From the NCBI GenBank assembly GCA_002309335.1, contig DBXH01000060.1, positions 1 to 27,265 on the forward strand: 27,265 bases of DNA. Reading direction: 5' to 3'. The notes beneath the pieces are model-generated. The model was not told the origin of the DNA. It did no database searches and worked only from the letters and a program-made list of their open reading frames with translations. The translations under genes and the position numbers were made by a program. Below, in pieces: positions 6,337 through 14,121 of the stretch (within the stretch, counting starts at the first letter, position 1; every line of letters begins with the position of its first letter). The DNA comes from Bacteroidales bacterium UBA1217. Its GTDB lineage: Bacteria; Bacteroidota; Bacteroidia; Bacteroidales; P3.

Positions 6337-6411
6337 GGTGGGCGTAGTTCAGCTGGTTAGAGCGCCAGATTGTGGATCTGGAGGTCGTGGGTTCGAGCCC
6401 CACCTCCCACC
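6337..6411 (+). tRNA. tRNA-His, anticodon GTG
   Basis: The anticodon arm CCAGA/TCTGG holds the loop TTGTGGA, with GTG at 6372-6374. The T arm is GTGGG/CCCAC around TTCGAGC. The D stem is GTTC/GAGC. The acceptor GTGGGCG (6338-6344) pairs with CTCCCAC (6404-6410), with one C-T mismatch at the sixth pair. G6337 opposite C6411 supplies the extra G(-1)-C73 pair that identifies histidine tRNAs. CCA is not encoded. A terminator follows at once. Confidence 0.95.
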
Positions 6412-6414
6412 CTG

Positions 6415-6439
6415 AAAGCACCAAAAAGGTGCTTTTTTT
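6415..6439 (+). terminator. Intrinsic terminator between tRNA-His and trpS
   Basis: AAAGCACC (6415-6422) pairs with GGTGCTTT (6428-6435) around an A5 loop and is followed by more T residues. It ends only 4 bp before the trpS start codon. trpS expression may therefore depend on read-through from the tRNA-His promoter or on another start that I cannot see, and the hairpin would sit in the initiation region of that message. Confidence 0.85.
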
Positions 6440-6443
6440 GTAT

Positions 6444-7442
6444 ATGGAAAACTCGAAAAAAAGACTACTCTCGGGCTTGCAGCCAAGCGGCGAGCTGACC
6501 ATCGGCAACTACTGCGGTGGCATACGCCAGTTTCTTGAATACCAAAAGGAATATGAATCGTTCCTTTTCATCCCCGATATGCACACTATCACCGTGCCTC
6601 AGGGCGACCCGAAGCTGATTCAGGAGCGCATACGCCGCTTCGCAAACCTTTATCTCGCCTGCGGTTTGGATCCGGAGAACTGCACGTTCTACATCCAGTC
6701 GGAGGTGCCGGCAACGAACCAGCTGGCTTGGATTCTGGAATGCAACACTTATATGGGCGAGCTGAGCCGTATGACGCAGTTCAAGGCCAAGAGCGAGAAG
6801 CAGACGAATGTGGGTTGCGGTTTGTTTACCTATCCTGTGCTGATGGCTGCCGACATTATCCTTTATGACAGCAACGTGGTGCCGGTGGGCGCCGACCAGA
6901 AACAGCACGTGGAACTGGCTCGCGACATCGCGGAGAGGATGAACCATAAATATGGCGACCTCTTTGTGGTGCCCGAACCTATCATCCCGAAAGTGGGCGC
7001 AAAAATCAAGGATCTTCAAGACCCGACGAAGAAGATGAGCAAATCGGCCGAGGATACTTCGGGCATCATCTTCCTGCTTGATTCGGAATCGGATATTAAG
7101 AAGAAGGTGAACCGCGCCGTGACGGACAACGATGCATACGTGGCCTTCGACGAGGAGAAAAAGCCGGGCATTTCGAACCTTATAACCCTCTACTCCGCCC
7201 TCTCGGGCACTCCGCTGCAGGAGGCTATCGACCACTTTACGGGTATGACCCGCTACGGCGACTTCAAGAAGGAGGTGCTGGAGGTGATATACGAGACTTT
7301 GCGTCCTGTTCAGGCCGAATATCAACGCCTGTCGCAGAGCAACTATGCCGACGAGGTGCTGGACAAGGGCCGCGAACGCGCCAACGAGATTGCCAACCGC
7401 AAATACGACCTCGTCCGCCGCGCCGTAGGCTTCGGAAGATAA
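6444..7442 (+). CDS. trpS: Tryptophan-tRNA ligase
   Basis: The protein has 332 residues, the normal length of bacterial TrpRS. This class I synthetase charges tRNA-Trp using ATP. The opening MENSKKRLLSGLQPSGELTI runs into GNY, where TIGN is the HIGH-equivalent motif. KKMSKS at about residues 193-198 is the class I KMSKS loop. PVLMAADIILYDSNVVPVGADQKQH is the characteristic ATP/tryptophan pocket region. The reading frame is open back into tRNA-His, but the start at 6444 is chosen because homologous proteins begin there and the upstream part would be tRNA and terminator sequence. No Shine-Dalgarno sequence is seen, as is common in this phylum. Confidence 0.97.
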   Translation: MENSKKRLLSGLQPSGELTIGNYCGGIRQFLEYQKEYESFLFIPDMHTITVPQGDPKLIQERIRRFANLYLACGLDPENCTFYIQSEVPATNQLAWILECNTYMGELSRMTQFKAKSEKQTNVGCGLFTYPVLMAADIILYDSNVVPVGADQKQHVELARDIAERMNHKYGDLFVVPEPIIPKVGAKIKDLQDPTKKMSKSAEDTSGIIFLLDSESDIKKKVNRAVTDNDAYVAFDEEKKPGISNLITLYSALSGTPLQEAIDHFTGMTRYGDFKKEVLEVIYETLRPVQAEYQRLSQSNYADEVLDKGRERANEIANRKYDLVRRAVGFGR

Positions 7443-7560
7443 ACGGAAAGCTGGTACGCAGGTGCCTCGCCTGCGAAAAAAAGAAAGTGAAAGTCCTGTT
7501 TCTCACAATATAAACCCGTTTGGCTCGTTATAGCTGGAACGAAACCCAAACGTTCGAACT

Positions 7561-10500
7561 ATGAAATTCAGAAATATTACAGTTTTTGTCATCTCGCTGT
7601 TGGTGGCAACACTTTCCGCCTATAGCCAGGAAGACTTTGGACACAGCCGGATAGACACCCTGATAGGAAAGATGGAGTACGCCAGTGCATACAAGCTGGC
7701 GCGCGAACAATGGTTGCAGTCGCAGCAGTCGGACGGTGCGGCGCAGCTGAAGGCCGCATTCTACCTTACCGCCATCGACTACGCCTACAGCAAAACGCCT
7801 GAGGATTCGGCCCTGATGCGCTACAGCAGCCTGGCGCATCGGCTGGAAGGTGTGGAGCAGGCTGTGGCGTATGCATTCCTGTTCCAGACCTACAAATGGC
7901 TCTATGCCGCAAGGGGATACAATCTGGCATACAACAAGCCTTCGGACGACAAGGCGTTAGGATGGCCGCAGTGGCACACGCAAAGGATGGTGGACAGCCT
8001 GACAGCCTGCGTCGACAGCATAATGGCCAAAGCCGACCTGCTGCGGATGACGAGCGCCAAAGGCTACCGTTGGCTGAGCAGCGGAGAAGACCAGATACAA
8101 CCGATGGATACAAGCCTGATGGGTATGATGGTGCAAATGCTGACAGGAACAGAACGATACTATGCAAACAGCGACTTGCTGAACGAATCGCAACGGGCAG
8201 CAATACAGCAACCCCTTACGCTATTTCTGAAGAGCGCCGCAGGAGGCCTGTCCTACCCCTTTTCGATACACCGGCTTGTGGCCAGCGCGTTTGCCGAGTC
8301 GCCTGCCGACCAGCAGCTGTGGCTCGACCTGCGGCGTCTTGAGACGTTCGGCTTCGACTCGTCGCTGACAGAAGCTGTCGAAAATTTGGAACACCATTAT
8401 TGGCCGCTGCTGAAGAGCGACGGGATGAAAGCCTGGCTGAAGCTTTGCCGCGCAATTTGTCTTTATAAGGCAGAAAGGCGGGTGGAGTCCGAGCAGCTGT
8501 GCCTAGAAACGGAGCAACTATTTCCCGACACGTGGGGCGCCGACGAATGCCGTAAGATGCGTGACGACATCTGCAGGGCCGAAATCAAGGTCAGCTACAA
8601 CACCGTCGAGTCGTCGCGCCGCAGCCGGTTGGCCTGCGTTGAAGCACGCAACGTCGACACGCTGACTTTCAGAATAGTACCCAAAGAGAGCGTTCCCGAC
8701 AGCCTGATACGCAACAGAAAGACCGACACCCTGCGCGTGATTCCCGCCATAGCGGAATGGCGTCAGGCATTGCCCGGGTCGTCCGACCGCCTTATGCACC
8801 GCCACCTGGTGGCTCTGCCTCCCGTGCCTCAAGGCGACTACTATCTGGTGGCGCTGTCGGACAGCAACTACAGCCACAACGAACTGCAATCGGCCGATGC
8901 GGAATTTATAACCTACAGCGACCAGCCTTCTGGCAACAGGCATACACAGATGACAAACTCGTCAGGATACCTGATAGACCGAGTGACCGGACAGCCGCTG
9001 CCCAACCGTCGCGTGACGCTGCACCTCGAGGGCCCGTTTGGTTCGCGCGACTACAAACGCCGTTACCGCACCGACAGCGAAGGTTATTTCAGTTTTCCCA
9101 CCTCAAAGGCACGCTATTTATTAAAAAATCCCCATTCCATCTCAGCCGACATTGACGGCTATGAATATGAATATCCAGACAGATACGGATTCAGGATGCT
9201 AATCCACAACGAATCGAGAAGAAAATCGAAACTTCTGGACATCATAATGACCGACCGCCCCATCTACCGTTTGGGCGACACGGTGCGCTTCGCCTGCATA
9301 GCCTACAGCAAAAAAAGGACTGGCGACACGAGGCGCGAAACATTAAAGCCCAAGGCAAAACTGAAACTGGTGGCCTGTCTGGAACAGAACTACACCGACA
9401 CCGAGGACACCATTATGCTGACCACCGACCAGTACGGCCGCTGCTGGGGCGAGTTTGTGATCCCCATGGATGGCCACAATGGAGAATATACACTATCGCT
9501 GTATGAACCCAGCCGCGGAAGTGAGGCTCTGGACTCATACACAGACAGCCGCACGATTACGGTGAGCGCCTACAAACCGCCCCGTTTTGCGGTGACACTT
9601 TCCAACACCGCAGCAGATGCCGACAGCACAGCAAATACCGTCCGACGCTTTGGTAAGCCCATAACCATCTATGGCACAGCGATAAGCTACAGCGGCGCAC
9701 CTATGACCGGAGCGCGGGTGAAATGGGAAGTGTCGCGCGAGAAGATGCGGAACCCCTTCCAGGCCTACTCGGTAGCCGACGAATACCCGTTCTGCGACAG
9801 CCTCGAGGTGGACAGCAACGGACTGTTCCAATTCACTTTCACGCCCGAGAGGACTAAGGCAGACAAAAACGAAGACTATATATACACAGCATACGTGCTC
9901 GTGCTGGACGCCGACGGCGAGCAGAGGGAGCAGCAGTTCGCGTTCCACGTCAGCGATGCCGACGGCTACTGCAGCCTCGGCAGCGACGACCTGAGTCACC
10001 TCGCTTTCGCCTACAACAACTTCGACCACCAGCCCCTGAAAGGAGCCGTGCGAGTGCAGCTGTACCAACTGCGCCAACCCGACACGCTGCGGATGCTCGA
10101 CCCGATAATGCAGGAATATCCCGACGCGAAGTGGGTGGGCACACGCGAGGAATTCCGCCGGACATTCCCGTATCTAGCATACACAGCCGAAGAGGCCGAC
10201 AAACGCCGCTGGCCGACAGTGGCCACACGCTGCGACCAGACGACCGAAGAGCGGCAAATCGACATTGCAGGACTGCCCTCGAGCCTCTACCGGCTATGTT
10301 TCACAGCCCCCGACGGCAGGCAATACGACACGCTGGTGAACTACGTGGCCCCCGGCGAACGCGTAACCGGCGACGACATCGTCTGGGTTCGCTCGACGCC
10401 GAAGAGACGATATGAATATGAGGCCGTTGGCGTAAAGATAGGTGACACCATCCGCTTAGAGCTTGGCAGCCCATTCGGCAACCAGCCTCTCTACTACAGC

Positions 10501-11982
10501 GTCAGCAGCGTCGCCAAAGTCTACAGGAGGGGGATGATGGTTCTTGACAGCAGCCACACATCCACGCTGGTCATCCCCGTCATCGGCGAGATGGAGAACG
10601 GCATCACGGTGACACTTACGGCGATGCGCAACGGCAGAGTCTTAAACCATCACTACCGCTACATCGTTGCAAGACCCGACCGCTGGCTGAACGTCGGCAT
10701 CGAGACATTTCGCGACCACCTTCATCCTGGAGAGAAAGAGCAGTGGCATCTGCAAATCAGCAATGCCGACACCAGCCACGGGAAAACAGCCAAAGGCGTA
10801 GAGGCCAACCTGTGCCTCACGATGTTCGACAAGTCGCTGGACGAACTTGCCCGCGACAGCTACCTCTTCTGGCCGTGGGGCATCAACTACGCAGGCACAC
10901 GGGCCACGTTGACGGGCTCCAGAATGAACAAAATAAATTTCAACAGCCCACTCGTCAGCTTCAAGGCCTCCGCCAACAATTCCAGACCCGAATTCGGCCC
11001 TATGCTGCCAGTTTCACGATTCTATTGCCACCAGATGAGACTCGGTTTCAATCCTGGAAGACTCAACGGCACCGTCGTCGACAGCCGTGACGGCGAGCCG
11101 CTTCTCAGCGCCAATATTGTGTTGAGGAAAAAAGGAGAAATAGTGACCGGTGCGCGTACCGACTTCGATGGGAATTTCAGCATAATAAACGTTCCCGAAG
11201 GCAGTTACGACCTGGAGGTTTCCTATATGGGATACAACACACAAAGACAGCGCATAACCATTAGGCGCGACGAAAGGCTACGCCTGCACATAGCGCTGAC
11301 GCGGTCGGGAGCGACACTCCAGTGTGTCCAAATCAAAACCAGCAAGATTCCTGTCTTGGGCGTCAGCGCACCCGAACACGGAAGGCGGTTAGAGGCGAGC
11401 AACATAGCCCGTATGCCAGGCAGCAGTGACGAGATAATAGCCGCTGTGGCCGGCGTTGGCTATGCCCGCGGCGAAGAGGGGATGGTCACACAGCAAGGCA
11501 ACGTGCGCAAACGCACCGGCGTGAATGTGCCCAAAGAAGCCATCGCCGAAATACAGCCGCTCCTGCAGTTCGACGGCAGCACGGGCGAACGGCCGATGGC
11601 ACTGAGGAAGAATCTGTCGACACTTGCCTTTTTCAAGCCCGACCTGCGCAGCGACAAAGAGGGCAGCATCCATCTGACGTTCACTATGCCCGACGCTCTC
11701 GCCCAGTGGCATCTGTGCGGCACGGCCTGGACCGAACGGTTCCAAACAGGCAACATAGACCGCACACTGTGGACCCAGAAAGAGCTGATGGTGCAGCCGC
11801 TGCTGCCACGATTCCTGCGCCAAGGCGACACCACCGAAATCCGCGCCAAAGTCTCGAACCTGACCGACAGTGCAATCCAAGTGGAAGTGACCCTCGAAAT
11901 AGGCGACCCCGCTGCGAAGGCCAGCGTAGCACCGCTTTCCGCCATCACAGTCGAAGGCCACAGCAGCGCCATCGCAAAATAG
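7561..11982 (+). CDS. Alpha-2-macroglobulin-like exported protein, N-terminal 1473 residues, ended by an in-frame TAG
   Basis: A signal peptide (MKFRNITVFVISLLVATLSA, then YSQ) shows export. A helical N-terminal region is followed by macroglobulin beta domains. The MG2 hallmark TDRPIYRLGDTVRFACIAYS is at about residues 563-582. A CarboxypepD_reg-like domain lies at about 1168-1240 (GTVVDSRDGEPLLSANIVLR, then TDFDGNFSIINVPEGSYDLE), followed by a segment resembling a decayed TonB plug (about 1262-1355). The A2M core motif PDLRSDKEGSIHLTFTMPDA follows, with LAQWHLCGTAWT at about 1359-1390. In this family the motif precedes a helical thioester-type domain, which here lies beyond the stop. TAG 11980-11982 falls between the two parts and the frame continues unchanged, so this is half of one ancestral gene of about 2058 codons. 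Bacterial A2M proteins are thought to trap proteases at the cell surface. The family call is firm; whether a functional product is made is open. Confidence 0.9.
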   Translation: MKFRNITVFVISLLVATLSAYSQEDFGHSRIDTLIGKMEYASAYKLAREQWLQSQQSDGAAQLKAAFYLTAIDYAYSKTPEDSALMRYSSLAHRLEGVEQAVAYAFLFQTYKWLYAARGYNLAYNKPSDDKALGWPQWHTQRMVDSLTACVDSIMAKADLLRMTSAKGYRWLSSGEDQIQPMDTSLMGMMVQMLTGTERYYANSDLLNESQRAAIQQPLTLFLKSAAGGLSYPFSIHRLVASAFAESPADQQLWLDLRRLETFGFDSSLTEAVENLEHHYWPLLKSDGMKAWLKLCRAICLYKAERRVESEQLCLETEQLFPDTWGADECRKMRDDICRAEIKVSYNTVESSRRSRLACVEARNVDTLTFRIVPKESVPDSLIRNRKTDTLRVIPAIAEWRQALPGSSDRLMHRHLVALPPVPQGDYYLVALSDSNYSHNELQSADAEFITYSDQPSGNRHTQMTNSSGYLIDRVTGQPLPNRRVTLHLEGPFGSRDYKRRYRTDSEGYFSFPTSKARYLLKNPHSISADIDGYEYEYPDRYGFRMLIHNESRRKSKLLDIIMTDRPIYRLGDTVRFACIAYSKKRTGDTRRETLKPKAKLKLVACLEQNYTDTEDTIMLTTDQYGRCWGEFVIPMDGHNGEYTLSLYEPSRGSEALDSYTDSRTITVSAYKPPRFAVTLSNTAADADSTANTVRRFGKPITIYGTAISYSGAPMTGARVKWEVSREKMRNPFQAYSVADEYPFCDSLEVDSNGLFQFTFTPERTKADKNEDYIYTAYVLVLDADGEQREQQFAFHVSDADGYCSLGSDDLSHLAFAYNNFDHQPLKGAVRVQLYQLRQPDTLRMLDPIMQEYPDAKWVGTREEFRRTFPYLAYTAEEADKRRWPTVATRCDQTTEERQIDIAGLPSSLYRLCFTAPDGRQYDTLVNYVAPGERVTGDDIVWVRSTPKRRYEYEAVGVKIGDTIRLELGSPFGNQPLYYSVSSVAKVYRRGMMVLDSSHTSTLVIPVIGEMENGITVTLTAMRNGRVLNHHYRYIVARPDRWLNVGIETFRDHLHPGEKEQWHLQISNADTSHGKTAKGVEANLCLTMFDKSLDELARDSYLFWPWGINYAGTRATLTGSRMNKINFNSPLVSFKASANNSRPEFGPMLPVSRFYCHQMRLGFNPGRLNGTVVDSRDGEPLLSANIVLRKKGEIVTGARTDFDGNFSIINVPEGSYDLEVSYMGYNTQRQRITIRRDERLRLHIALTRSGATLQCVQIKTSKIPVLGVSAPEHGRRLEASNIARMPGSSDEIIAAVAGVGYARGEEGMVTQQGNVRKRTGVNVPKEAIAEIQPLLQFDGSTGERPMALRKNLSTLAFFKPDLRSDKEGSIHLTFTMPDALAQWHLCGTAWTERFQTGNIDRTLWTQKELMVQPLLPRFLRQGDTTEIRAKVSNLTDSAIQVEVTLEIGDPAAKASVAPLSAITVEGHSSAIAK

Positions 11983-11985
11983 CGG

Positions 11986-13737
11986 GTGCCAGTCGGCGAC
12001 GAGTGGCACACGGCCGAATACAAAATCTACGCCCGCACGGTGCGCCACACCGGTGGCCACCTCAGCGACGGCGAACAAGGTGTGCTGCCCGTACTGCCGC
12101 GGCGCGAGCGCATTGTCGTCAGCCATCCGCTCTATGTTGCAGGATGCAAGGATTCATCGCAAAATGCAACGGCATCGTTCAGCATACCCATAGGCGGAGC
12201 CGATTCGGTCGACATAGCATTCAATGCCAGCCCGATACAATACGTCATAGAGGCCCTACCCCACTTCGAACGGCACCGTATGCCCGGCAACCTCTATTTG
12301 GCCAACAGCATCTATGTCAATAACCTTAAGGCAACGCTGGGCCAACTTACGGACAAAGAGCGCAAACGCATCAGCAGCCGCGCCCGCGGCGACCTGCAAA
12401 AGCTGCTCGAGTCGCAGACCTCAGAGCAGGGATGGAGCTGGATGCCCGGCGGCAAAAAGACCAACCTCAACATCACAGCCTCAATACTGGAACGCATAGT
12501 TCCCTACACACTGCAATTGGATGGCTACTACAAACGCCAACTGAAAAAAGCCCTGTCGGCACTTGACAAGGCCATCGTCAAACAGTACAGCGACCAGATT
12601 CAAACAGCAACGAATTCACGCATTAACACATTCTCGCATTTTCGTAATAACACAATCTCAATCCTCTATGCCCGAAGTCTTTACTTCGGCAGCGAGCCGT
12701 TGTCGAAATGCGACAGCGCAACCCGCGAGGCATACGACCACTACTACCGCCAGTGCCTAACGACAATTGACGACGACATTCCGCTTATGTGCCAGGGGCA
12801 GCTGGCGCTGCTGATGCAGCATTGGGGAGATACGGCCAGTGCCAAAAAGGTGGCACACCGACTGAAAGAATCGGCACACGTCGACCCGCAGCAAGGTATG
12901 TATTGGGTGAAGAACACGAGCGGCTACGGCTGGTACCAGCGTCCTGTGGAGACGGCGTCGCTGCTTGTCGATGTCTTTGCCGATGTGCTGCACGACTGGG
13001 AATCGGCGAACCGCATACAGCAATGGATACTCTCCGCCAAACAGGGCACCACGTGGAAGAGCGATATGGCCACAGCCTACGCCCTCTCCGCCCTGCTGCG
13101 CCAGCCCACCGGCAGCGACCGTCAGGGCAAGGCAACAATCGCCATCGACACACTAACGAATTCCCAAATTAACACATTGACAAATTCCAAAATTAACGAA
13201 TTAACCCTCAATGTAAAACTGGAAAACCCGACCCCCTACCCAGCTTGGGGAGCCGTGTTCTGCAGCAGCGAGCTGCCGATCGACAGCATCCCTGCCATCG
13301 GCAGCGGCATCAGCCTGCGCAAGACCATCAGCATCGTCGCCCCCGATGGCAGCCAGCACCTGCTGCAACCTGGGATGGCGCTTCGCATCGGCGACCGCGT
13401 TCGCGTGCATATCGACATCCATTGCCAGCGCGACCTCGACAATATGGTGCTGGCCGACCAGCGTGCCGCCGCCTTCGAGCCCGTGAGCACCGCCAGCGGC
13501 TGGCGCTGGTGCCACGGTGACGGAGGCACCAAAGGATTCCACTATTACACCGATGTCCGCGACGATGCGCTGAACTGCTATATCGACCACCTGGCGGAGG
13601 GGCAATACTATGTGGAGTACGACCTATGGGTGCGCAATGCCGGCACCTTTGCCGGCGGCATCGGGAGCCTGCGCAGCGTCTATGCACCCGAATTCAGAGC
13701 CAACACAACGTCGGCGACAATCCGCATAGTGGATTGA
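11986..13737 (+). CDS. Alpha-2-macroglobulin-like protein, C-terminal part after the in-frame stop
   Basis: This part is in the same frame as the preceding gene, separated only by TAG and one CGG codon. The nominal start is GTG 11986. There is no signal peptide, so alone it would stay in the cytoplasm. It completes the A2M architecture: the end of the MG segment (HTAEYKIYARTVRHTGGHLS, then DGEQGVLPVLP), an alpha/alpha-toroid thioester-type domain (SEQGWSWMPGGKKTNLNITA, then SILERIVPY) and a C-terminal beta domain ending LRSVYAPEFRANTTSATIRI. The thioester Cys-Gln motif is absent: SEQGWSWM has no preceding cysteine, so no covalent trapping is expected. Two A+T-rich in-frame repeat stretches lie at 12608-12662 and 13151-13206. 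The best reading is the 3' part of a gene disrupted by one nonsense change. Confidence 0.8.
   Translation: MPVGDEWHTAEYKIYARTVRHTGGHLSDGEQGVLPVLPRRERIVVSHPLYVAGCKDSSQNATASFSIPIGGADSVDIAFNASPIQYVIEALPHFERHRMPGNLYLANSIYVNNLKATLGQLTDKERKRISSRARGDLQKLLESQTSEQGWSWMPGGKKTNLNITASILERIVPYTLQLDGYYKRQLKKALSALDKAIVKQYSDQIQTATNSRINTFSHFRNNTISILYARSLYFGSEPLSKCDSATREAYDHYYRQCLTTIDDDIPLMCQGQLALLMQHWGDTASAKKVAHRLKESAHVDPQQGMYWVKNTSGYGWYQRPVETASLLVDVFADVLHDWESANRIQQWILSAKQGTTWKSDMATAYALSALLRQPTGSDRQGKATIAIDTLTNSQINTLTNSKINELTLNVKLENPTPYPAWGAVFCSSELPIDSIPAIGSGISLRKTISIVAPDGSQHLLQPGMALRIGDRVRVHIDIHCQRDLDNMVLADQRAAAFEPVSTASGWRWCHGDGGTKGFHYYTDVRDDALNCYIDHLAEGQYYVEYDLWVRNAGTFAGGIGSLRSVYAPEFRANTTSATIRIVD
12608..12662 (+). 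repeat. A+T-rich degenerate repeat inside the macroglobulin coding sequence (first)
   Basis: Words such as CAACGAATTCACG, CATTAACACATTC and AATAACACAATC form an A+T-rich patch inside otherwise G+C-rich coding sequence. It encodes TNSRINTFSHFRNNTIS between two helices of the thioester-type domain. The reading frame is kept. The vocabulary matches the intergenic arrays near infB (ACATTAAC, ACAATAAC). Confidence 0.6.
13151..13206 (+). repeat. A+T-rich degenerate repeat inside the macroglobulin coding sequence (second)
   Basis: CTAACGAATTC, CAAATTAACACATTG, ACAAATTCC and AAAATTAACGAATTAAC follow one another and encode DTLTNSQINTLTNSKINEL, an internal near-duplication of LTNSxIN. The patch lies between the helical domain and the C-terminal beta domain, at a domain boundary. 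It shares CTAACGAATTC-type and TTAACACATT words with the first patch. Confidence 0.65.
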
Positions 13738-14061
13738 GGCAAACCAGCCGGCACAAAGCACCTGAAACGCATCACCCCGCCAACTTTTCCCAGCCGCAAG
13801 ACGCAAAAGTGACAACCTGAACCAGCGAATCACAAGCCGTTTTGCGAGCCATCCGCTCCGCCATTTCGCCGTTACTTCTTCGTTACATCATCGTTACTTC
13901 TTCGTTATTTCTTCGATGCACAATCGAAGAAATAACGTTGAACTAACGTTAAACAAACGTTGAAATGGTGGGGCAGATGCGGCGCGGGACTAAAAAAGTG
14001 TCTGCATATAGCGCAAAACGCACAGCGCAATCTCGGTTCTGTCTTGTATGGATTAAAAAAC
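13738..14061. other. Repeat-rich intergenic region with 11-nt tandem repeats and a 15-bp hairpin
   Basis: After the macroglobulin stop there is no coding frame. Four 11-nt units (GTTACTTCTTC, GTTACATCATC, GTTACTTCTTC, GTTATTTCTTC) fill 13871-13914. A perfect 15-bp inverted repeat (13903-13917 with 13923-13937, 5-nt loop) overlaps the last unit. Three further 11-nt units of a different sequence (AACGTTGAACT, AACGTTAAACA, AACGTTGAAAT) fill 13934-13966. The equal period on both sides of the hairpin is striking. The hairpin is not followed by a T-tract. The rest (13967-14061) shows nothing I can name. Confidence 0.75.
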
Positions 14062-14096
14062 AACGGAGATGCGAAACAAACGTTCACATCTCCGTT
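14055..14096 (-). terminator. Intrinsic terminator for the coiled-coil lipoprotein gene
   Basis: On the minus strand a 10-bp stem (14087-14096 with 14062-14071, AACGGAGATG and its complement) is followed by GTTTTTT, 26 bp after the lipoprotein gene stop. On the plus strand the downstream side is only weakly T-rich (CTCTATTTT), so the main use is for the minus-strand gene. Confidence 0.75.
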
Positions 14097-14121
14097 CTCT
14101 ATTTTCGGAATTATGTTGGTC

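Noticed and set aside
6372..6443. Upstream extension of trpS into tRNA-His
   Set aside because: The added 24 residues are encoded by tRNA and terminator sequence; family homology starts at 6444.
6465..7325. 286-codon minus-strand frame opposite trpS
   Set aside because: It is a reverse-strand shadow of a clear, full-length trpS; the translation is His/Arg-rich and unlike any family.
11980..11982. Code reassignment (TAG as an amino acid) to explain the macroglobulin interruption
   Set aside because: TAG ends the endonuclease (3586-3588) and GIY-YIG (6017-6019) genes at sensible C-termini, so TAG is a working stop in this DNA.
13871..13966. CRISPR array
   Set aside because: The units are 11 nt, contiguous and without spacers, and no cas gene is present.
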